A stretch of DNA of 64,000 bases, taken from contig NZ_JACZHT010000006.1 in NCBI RefSeq assembly GCF_014861485.1, forward strand, positions 121,254-185,253, read 5' to 3'. A program made the translations under genes and the position numbers. Origin of the DNA: Phaeovibrio sulfidiphilus (GTDB lineage Bacteria > Pseudomonadota > Alphaproteobacteria > Rhodospirillales > Rhodospirillaceae). This document shows positions 55,495 to 64,000 of this stretch, one piece after another (positions within the stretch are counted from its first letter, which is position 1; every line of letters starts with the position of its first letter). A model generated the notes under the pieces. That model was not told where the DNA came from, ran no database searches, and saw only the letters and a list, made by a program, of their open reading frames with translations.

Positions 55495-57674
55495 GACGGC
55501 GTCTCCCTGCGCGACGGCCCGGCACCCGGGCCGGGGACTGCACCGCCAGTGTCACCCGGAGCGCCCTCCGCCACAAGCACCTTTGGCGCAATCGTTCCCG
55601 AGGGGCTGACCGCGCACGACAGGCCGATCAGGGCAACGCGCACGTTCCGGCTGGCCACACTGATGGGGCCATAGCTGACAATCCGAAGCGCCCAGTCGAA
55701 GATCCGCAGAAGGGCCGCCCTGTGGAGAACCCGGCGCGCGGGGTTGGGCTCCGAATAGTAGACCCGGATGGCCCGCAGAACCCGCTCGACGGCCTGGCGC
55801 TCCCGCCGGGGGAGCTCATGACGGCGCTGGTTCAGGCGCGCCGTGCACGCCGCAATCCTCAGATCCTTGAGGATGTCCGCCTTCGCCACTTCGGAGCTGG
55901 AGGGCACCAGTTCCAGGCGCGGCGCCAGAAGGCCAAAACGGTCCGTCATCCGGTAGAGCATCAGCCGCACGTCCGCGCTGGTCTCGTGGATCCGGGTGTC
56001 CGCCATGACAACAATATCGTGGACGCCCGCACTCAGAAGACGGCTGCCCGCCCACTCCGCCCCCACCGAGCGGATCAGCATGGTCATGGCCGCCGCCGTG
56101 TAGACCCCGAAGATAATCGCAAGGTTCGAGTTCACGAACTTGATGAAGTCCAGCTCCACGTGGGACTTGATCGTCAGCATGATGGGGATGTGGATACAGA
56201 TCACGGCCCCCAGAACCGCAGTGTTGGGGTTCGCAATCAGGGTTCCCAGGGGCACCAGGATCAGCCCGAACATCAGGCAGAGCATCAGGAAGTCGTCCAC
56301 CATCGGCACGAGCGCAAACGCGATGACGAAGGTCAGGGCAAAAGCCACAAGGAACAGGAGACACTGCTTGACCAGGCGGGGCACCGGATCATCCATGCGG
56401 GCAAACATGCAGCAGAAAATGGCGCTCATCATCGCCGCCGACGCCCCGTGGGGCCAGGCGGTATAGCGCCAGAAGGACACGGCCACCAGGGTGGTGACAA
56501 ACACAGCCACCCCCGAGAGCAGGGTCATGCGCTGGTCCGTGTGGGTCAGAAGGGACGCCGGCAGAACCTCGAACCCCCAGGAGCCGGGCGCCAGGGTCTC
56601 CCCGGCCTCGATGCGCACGAGAAGGGCCGCGCACTCGCTGCGGATCCGCACAAAGTCCAGGATGTCCTGGGCCAGGTTCAGGGCCAGAAGGTCATACCGG
56701 TACGTGGAGCGCCCCACGGCTCCGGCCACCATCTGGAACAGGCGCCAGCACTCGGCCCGATCCCGCGACGACATCTCGACCAGATCCCCGCGCAGCCAGG
56801 CCACGACGATCTCGCGCATGCGCAAAAGGGCGATCTGACTGGTGGGATGGGCCTCGGCGACCTCGTCCTCCCGTTCCTCGCGGTCAATGGCGGTGACCAG
56901 ATCCTCGATGGAGGACAGGAGCGGCAGAAGCTCCATCATCCGCATCTGAAGGGCCTGGAACCCCTGAAGATGCCCCCGCACACGGCCCGTATCGTAGGCC
57001 ACCTGGGTGGTGAGCTCCCGCAAGGTCAGGGCATCGGCCGCCAGCTTGAGCCGCGCCGCCCGGGTCTCTTTGGCATCGGGGCGGCGCACAAAGGCCTGAA
57101 GCCCAAGGCGCGAGGCGTCCGAGAGCCAGTCCCGAAGGTTCTTGGCCACGACCGGCGCCGCATCCCGGGGAAAGAACACCCGGCTGACAAAGGCCGCGCA
57201 CAAGATCCCGAGCCCGATCTCAAGGGCCCGCTGGACCGAGTAGGTAAACGCGATCTCGGGCGTGTCCACGATGGGAAAGGAGATGATGGCGGTCGAATAC
57301 CCCGCCAGCATGAACACATAGGAGCGCGGCGTGCGGTCATAGAGCGACACCACAAGCGCCACAGCAATCCAAAGCGCAATCGCCAGGGTCAGGATGAGCG
57401 GATCATTGACCAGGTTGGGCACCAGGGCCACGCTCATCACCGCGCCCACAAGGCTTCCCACAAGCCGGTAGAACGCCTTGGAGGTCAGCGCTCCCGACAG
57501 GGGATGGGCAACGATGTAAACCGTGGCCATGGCCCAGTGGGGCTGGGCCAGATCGAAGAAAAACGCGATCCACAGCGCCAGCATGGCCGACGCCCAGGTC
57601 TTGAGCGAGAACACCACCGCGAGAAACGACGGGGTCTCGTAGAACGGAAGAACGGGAGCGGAGCGCGCAGCCAT
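55491..57674 (-). CDS. aaeB: FUSC-family efflux protein (AaeB-like)
   Basis: 727 aa. Two blocks of membrane helices: one at about 15-180 beginning FLAVVFSLKTWASAMLALWIAFFFDL and QPHWAMATVYIVAHPLSGALTSK, and one at about 385-530. Each is followed by a soluble domain, the fusaric-acid-resistance layout of AaeB. It exports aromatic carboxylic acids in E. coli; here the substrate is inferred. ATG 57674 lies 48 nt after hpnN, so the four genes may form one transcript. Confidence 0.9.
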   Translation of the reverse strand: MAARSAPVLPFYETPSFLAVVFSLKTWASAMLALWIAFFFDLAQPHWAMATVYIVAHPLSGALTSKAFYRLVGSLVGAVMSVALVPNLVNDPLILTLAIALWIAVALVVSLYDRTPRSYVFMLAGYSTAIISFPIVDTPEIAFTYSVQRALEIGLGILCAAFVSRVFFPRDAAPVVAKNLRDWLSDASRLGLQAFVRRPDAKETRAARLKLAADALTLRELTTQVAYDTGRVRGHLQGFQALQMRMMELLPLLSSIEDLVTAIDREEREDEVAEAHPTSQIALLRMREIVVAWLRGDLVEMSSRDRAECWRLFQMVAGAVGRSTYRYDLLALNLAQDILDFVRIRSECAALLVRIEAGETLAPGSWGFEVLPASLLTHTDQRMTLLSGVAVFVTTLVAVSFWRYTAWPHGASAAMMSAIFCCMFARMDDPVPRLVKQCLLFLVAFALTFVIAFALVPMVDDFLMLCLMFGLILVPLGTLIANPNTAVLGAVICIHIPIMLTIKSHVELDFIKFVNSNLAIIFGVYTAAAMTMLIRSVGAEWAGSRLLSAGVHDIVVMADTRIHETSADVRLMLYRMTDRFGLLAPRLELVPSSSEVAKADILKDLRIAACTARLNQRRHELPRRERQAVERVLRAIRVYYSEPNPARRVLHRAALLRIFDWALRIVSYGPISVASRNVRVALIGLSCAVSPSGTIAPKVLVAEGAPGDTGGAVPGPGAGPSRRETPS

Positions 57675-57722
57675 GGCAGGCCCCTCAGGACAGGGTCCGC
57701 GCGGGGGCGGGGGACGGGGGGC

Positions 57723-60446
57723 TCATTCGTCACCTCCCCGTTCGCCACCCTGCGCTGCCGCCCCCTTGCCGGGCCAGAGCGCCGCCAGGGCCGGAAGAAT
57801 CCACAGGTTGCAAAACAGCGCATACACGAGAGCCAGGGTCAGCAGGATGCCCATGGACCGGGTTCCCAGGTGCGTGGAAATGGCCAGCGATCCGAAGGAC
57901 GCAATGGTGGTCAGGGCCGAGTAGGTCACCGCCCGCGGCGTGGAACTTCCAATCACGCTGGCCAGATCCTCAGGCGTCAGGCGCGCCCGCCCCAGAACAT
58001 GGATGGCCCCCGCCACGCCAAGCCCGACCAGAAGCGGCAGGACAATCACGTTGGCCAGGTTCAGGGGCATGCCGATCAGAACGGCCGTGGCCATGGTCAG
58101 AAGCCCCGCCAGGATCACCGGAACAAACACCAGGATCACCTCGCGAACGGTCTGGAACACCATCAGCACAAGGCCGACCACCAGAACAAGGGTGATGCTG
58201 GCGGCCAGGATGAACGCTCCGATCACGGTGCGGCCGGCCTCGGTGATGACCATGGGATCCCCGGAGGAATCATTCGGCGCCACCCGGGCAACGGCGTTTG
58301 CGAACTGGTTCAGAGCCGCGCCGCCGCCGCGCACATCAGCGGACGGGTGGACTTCCAGACGGTAGGTCTGGCCGTCCGCAGCCAGGTAGCGCGACGCCAG
58401 CTCGGGGGGGATGTCCTGAACGGTGACCGGCGCACTCACCTCGAGCATGTCCCGGATACGGGCGATCTGGGTCGAGAGGCTGTCAAACAGGCGCTCGTCC
58501 AGAACGCTGAGCGCGTCGGGGCTGGGAGGAAAGGCGCCCAATGCGTCGGAGAACGTGCGCGCTGCGGCCGCAAGATCCTGGTTTTTCGTATGAAGGGCAA
58601 TCGAGGACATCTGCCGGATCATCGCCTGCCGGGCATCCAGAAGGGCGCCCGCATCCAGGGCCACGGGCACAGGGGACATGAAACCGGGGCCCATGACAAA
58701 GGACAGATCCTCGATCATGGACAGTTTCTCTTTCTGGCCCTCGGGCACAAGGCGCATCAGGTTGACCACGCCCCCCACCTCGGGCAGGGCCTCAAGGGCA
58801 CGGGTTCTCTCGACCGCCTGGTCGCGCCCCTCCGCCAGAACGTTGATCTGGTAGGGATTGATCCGGGGATCAGCAAACACCTTGGCAAGGCAGACCATGG
58901 ATTCCGTGTTGGGATCCTTCAGGGAGAGGGGGTCCGTGTCAAAGCGCAGGAACAGACAGGCGCTTCCCGAAGCCACCGCCAGCACCAGGGCCAGAGCCGC
59001 CACCACCCGGGGCCTGCGCACCGGATAGTTCTCGAGGGCAAGCTTCAGACGGGCAAGACGGCCCGGCTGCTCACTGGGGGCCCCGAAGGTGGGCGGAAAC
59101 AGGGTCAGGACCGCAGGCAGGCAGGTCAGGTTCAGCAAAAGCGCCGCGGCCATGCCCACCCCGGAAATCAGCCCCAGCTGGGCAAGACCAATGTACTGGG
59201 TGGGAAGGAACGAGAAGAAGGCGATCATGGCCGAAAGGGCCGACAGCACAAGAGGCGTGCCCACGGTGCGGGCCGCGGACTCAAGAGCCTCGGCGTTGTC
59301 CATGGCCTTGATCCGGTTCTCCCGGTAGCGCAGGCCGTAGTGCAACCCGAAGTCCACCGAAAGCCCGATAAACAGCACCGCGAACGTGACCGAAATCAGA
59401 TTAAGCGTCCCGACCGACACAAACGCAAACCCGGCCGTAATGGCGAGCCCCGAAAGCAGGGCCGACAGCATGCCGACAATCAGCCAGCCGGAGCGCATCC
59501 CCGCTACCAGAAGCAAGGTGACCGACAGGAAGGAAATCAGGCTGGGCCACAGCATGCCGGACTTGACGCTCTCAAGCTCGTCCTGGTCCAGAACCGGGGC
59601 GCCCGTCAGGCAGAAGTCCACGCCGTTCTCATGGATCAGACCCGCATCCCGGGCAATGCGGTTCACGGCCTCGATGGCCTGGCCCGCGGGCTCAAACCCG
59701 GTGTGGTCCAGAACCGGACGCACAAGGATCAGGCGCCGGGTCTCGCTCAGGCCCTCGCTGCCCGATCCCTGGAAGATGTGGGACCAGGGCATCTGGCGGC
59801 GGCTGTGCTCGCCGTTTGCGGCCACCGCCCCGGTGACCGTGGTCATGTTCCCGAGGATCCCCGGGAGGACCGCATCGAACTCGGAGGTGTCGTGCTCGGT
59901 CTGGCCGTAAATCAGGTCCAGAAGCTTCTCGAGGCCGTGAAGGGACGGATCCGCTGCCAGCACCGACAGGAACGGCTGCGCCCGGGCCAGGTCATCGGAC
60001 AGGGAGCCCAGCTCCTTCGTGGACAGGTACAAAAGCCCGTTTTTCCGGAAATAGGGCAGATCCTCGAAGTCCACAGCGCTGACGATCACAGATTTCTGCT
60101 GGGACAGGCTGGACACGAGAATGTGCGAGGCCTGCTCGGCGAGACCGGCGTCGGCCGCATCGATGACCACAACCAGCTCGTCCCCCATGTCCGGGAAAAA
60201 GCTCGTGAAGCGCGCCTGGTTTTTCTGGAACGGAAGGTCGCTCGACAGCATGGATTCCGTGTCGGTGCGGATCGAGAACGAGTGAACCGCATACGCCGCC
60301 GAGAGACCGGTCAGAAGAACCACGGCAAACAGGCAGATGACAGGAGCCTTGCGCACCGTCCGCACCCACGAGACCACCATGGATGCAATAAATGAATCGA
60401 TCCGTTTCAGAAACGACCCGTTCCCGGAAACCGCATTGTCCTGCAT
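57723..60446 (-). CDS. hpnN: HpnN-like RND transporter (hopanoid exporter family)
   Basis: 907 aa. One helix at about 38-57, a large periplasmic domain, five helices from about 290 to 460 including FIGLSVDFGLHYGLRYRENR, then a second half with helix near 487-505, a periplasmic domain and five helices to 890 (NVIVLPLLVGLGVAGAIHVLGR). This single-chain RND/MMPL layout and the short N-terminus fit HpnN, which moves hopanoids to the outer membrane in alphaproteobacteria. ATG 60446 has GGAAGGG 6 nt upstream. No squalene-hopene cyclase or other hpn gene is in the window. MMPL relatives with other lipids cannot be excluded. Confidence 0.84.
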   Translation of the reverse strand: MQDNAVSGNGSFLKRIDSFIASMVVSWVRTVRKAPVICLFAVVLLTGLSAAYAVHSFSIRTDTESMLSSDLPFQKNQARFTSFFPDMGDELVVVIDAADAGLAEQASHILVSSLSQQKSVIVSAVDFEDLPYFRKNGLLYLSTKELGSLSDDLARAQPFLSVLAADPSLHGLEKLLDLIYGQTEHDTSEFDAVLPGILGNMTTVTGAVAANGEHSRRQMPWSHIFQGSGSEGLSETRRLILVRPVLDHTGFEPAGQAIEAVNRIARDAGLIHENGVDFCLTGAPVLDQDELESVKSGMLWPSLISFLSVTLLLVAGMRSGWLIVGMLSALLSGLAITAGFAFVSVGTLNLISVTFAVLFIGLSVDFGLHYGLRYRENRIKAMDNAEALESAARTVGTPLVLSALSAMIAFFSFLPTQYIGLAQLGLISGVGMAAALLLNLTCLPAVLTLFPPTFGAPSEQPGRLARLKLALENYPVRRPRVVAALALVLAVASGSACLFLRFDTDPLSLKDPNTESMVCLAKVFADPRINPYQINVLAEGRDQAVERTRALEALPEVGGVVNLMRLVPEGQKEKLSMIEDLSFVMGPGFMSPVPVALDAGALLDARQAMIRQMSSIALHTKNQDLAAAARTFSDALGAFPPSPDALSVLDERLFDSLSTQIARIRDMLEVSAPVTVQDIPPELASRYLAADGQTYRLEVHPSADVRGGGAALNQFANAVARVAPNDSSGDPMVITEAGRTVIGAFILAASITLVLVVGLVLMVFQTVREVILVFVPVILAGLLTMATAVLIGMPLNLANVIVLPLLVGLGVAGAIHVLGRARLTPEDLASVIGSSTPRAVTYSALTTIASFGSLAISTHLGTRSMGILLTLALVYALFCNLWILPALAALWPGKGAAAQGGERGGDE

Positions 60447-60761
60447 GTGACCCTTCCTTCAGTACCCGGCACGTGTTTGTCCGGGCGCTGTCCGTGCTGC
60501 GGATCAAGGGAGCGGCACGGCAGGCCGGCCCCGGATCCGGACGTGCACGCGCGCCCGTTTTCCAGTAAAGCAGGAACCGAAGACAGGATCCGGAAGCGGT
60601 TCCGGCGTGAAAACACAAAGAGTTGCCCGGTCGGTACCTGTTTTATGGTCTAGCGCCCTTTTACGGTCCGACGCAAGACAATCCGGCGCCCCTGCCACCC
60701 CGGGGCGAGGCTGTGCCCCCGTGCTCCGACCCTGCCCCGGCGGGCGCCCGTGCGCCCCGAA
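60447..60761. other. Intergenic region upstream of hpnN
   Basis: 315 bp. It probably holds the hpnN promoter in an AT-richer patch near 60600-60665, but no boxes are certain. No gene seen. Confidence 0.4.
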
Positions 60762-61403
60762 CTAGAGCGCCGGACAGGGCACCCGGACCTCGTCGGGCGT
60801 CACGCTGAAGACGCCCACAGGCCCCGGAAACGGCTCAAGCAGAGCCCTCGCAAGCCTGGGGACGGCTCCGGCAAAATCGCGTTCCTCGCCCCGGTCCTCG
60901 GCAATGCCCTGGTAGAGGGTCCGTCCGCGGGAGGCGATGTGAACACTCAGGCGCCGGCAGGTGGTCCGCCCACCCGGCGCAACGCCCTCCCCCACAGGCT
61001 GGAGCACCTGAACACCCGTTCCGTCCCAGCCGTAGCGGTAGGTCTGCATGACCTCCTCCCCGTCCCCCTCGCACGTGAGCGACGAGGCGGTCTCCACGTC
61101 AACGCGCCAGCGGGCGGGCTGCTGCGATCCGGGAAACACCCGCCGGAACCCGAAGCTCTCCAGCAGGCCTGCCACCTGGTTGACCGAGACGGCCCAGAGA
61201 GGATCCTCCGCCTGCTCGCGGGACCGGGCAACAATGCTGAACGTCGTGGGGGAGATCCCCTGAAGGAGCGTGTGGTCCCGGCGCACACTCACGTCCACAC
61301 CGGACACCTGGGACGGGCACGACGGTGTCACACCACCGGAGCAGGCCGCGAGAGACAGTCCTCCGGTCAGGACAAACCACTTCATCATCGGACGGGACGC
61401 CAT
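60762..61403 (-). CDS. Putative lipoprotein, DUF4136-like
   Basis: 213 aa. Lipobox LAAC with C21 (GGLSLAACSGG), so it is a lipidated envelope protein. The mature part has VSVRRDHTLLQG, a long helix VNQVAGLLESFGFRRVF, and beta-rich segments with two more cysteines (SLTCEGDGEE, TTCRRLSV). The pattern resembles DUF4136 proteins, which I cannot confirm by eye. ATG 61403 has AGGAG 7 nt upstream. Located between ccrM and hpnN; a role with the envelope genes downstream is possible but unproven. Confidence 0.7.
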   Translation of the reverse strand: MASRPMMKWFVLTGGLSLAACSGGVTPSCPSQVSGVDVSVRRDHTLLQGISPTTFSIVARSREQAEDPLWAVSVNQVAGLLESFGFRRVFPGSQQPARWRVDVETASSLTCEGDGEEVMQTYRYGWDGTGVQVLQPVGEGVAPGGRTTCRRLSVHIASRGRTLYQGIAEDRGEERDFAGAVPRLARALLEPFPGPVGVFSVTPDEVRVPCPAL

Positions 61404-61524
61404 GTCGTGCTCCTTTCACCGGACGCGGGTCCGGATCCTGCTGCCCCTGCGGACCCGGGCCGGGGGCCGGTCGGGATACCCGCCAGCCGCCAGCCCGGAT
61501 CTACACTTGCGCCCCCGCCCGCAC

Positions 61525-64000
<2,476 letters not shown>

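Noticed and set aside
55722..60395. A 1,557-codon open frame on the plus strand opposite hpnN and the FUSC gene.
   Set aside because: It crosses two genes with recognisable domains and reads as His/Arg/Gly/Gln-rich sequence without motifs, the usual look of an antisense frame in high-GC DNA.

Overview
The window is high-GC bacterial chromosome and reads as a free-living alphaproteobacterium of the Rhodospirillales type. The evidence is: a CcrM-type GANTC methyltransferase; a fused ispDF gene; the order dusB-ntrY-ntrX-trkA-dat-hfq-hflX; a three-gene 2-oxoglutarate dehydrogenase operon; a hopanoid-type RND exporter (hpnN); and the late steps of cobalamin synthesis. No rRNA, tRNA, CRISPR array, insertion sequence or intact prophage is visible. 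Species cannot be fixed from this stretch.

Layout. 1-3385 (minus): a very large flavin/iron-sulfur oxidoreductase, GltD-like core plus ferredoxin-reductase-like C-terminus, cut by the window edge. 4115-7668: divergent cobalamin genes, cobT against cobS-phosphatase-cobU, which build and attach the lower nucleotide loop. 8295-9844: a divergent LuxR-type response regulator and MarR regulator. 9723-14746 (minus): pgi-mutL-small secreted protein-methyltransferase-like gene; the last runs antisense into the end of the MarR gene. 15452-20913 (minus): parC, hisD-hisG and a membrane-anchored rhodanese. 21135-30940 (minus): dusB-ntrY-ntrX-trkA-dat-HAD phosphatase-hfq-hflX, where ntrB and ntrC, usually found between dusB and ntrY, are absent. 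31411-41635 (plus, with one minus gene): ispDF, cutA, a GT9-like glycosyltransferase, a WG-repeat protein, an ACR3/BASS-type transporter and a giant DUF2339 membrane protein. 42012-47738 (minus): sucA-sucB-lpd with a clear terminator. 48390-53699 (plus): a hybrid Cache histidine kinase, an M48 lipoprotein protease and a divergent KamA-family radical SAM enzyme. 53891-60446 (minus): hpnN followed by an AaeB/AaeX/AaeA-like efflux set, probably one envelope operon. 60762-62622 (minus): a lipoprotein and ccrM. 62623-64000: no convincing gene, but the part next to ccrM holds a dense cluster of CcrM target sites and a CtrA-like box.

The most interesting points are: (i) eight GANTC sites in about 240 bp upstream of ccrM, six of them in the form GANTCGC(A/G), with a TTAA-N7-TTAT box close to the start; (ii) the missing ntrBC; (iii) the long Ala/Pro/Glu-rich tail on the periplasmic adaptor; (iv) the fused oxidoreductase at the left edge; (v) the 3' antisense overlap of the MarR and methyltransferase-like genes. 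I did not find a clearly new multi-gene defence or mobile system.

All calls come from reading translations and motifs by eye. No database search was run.
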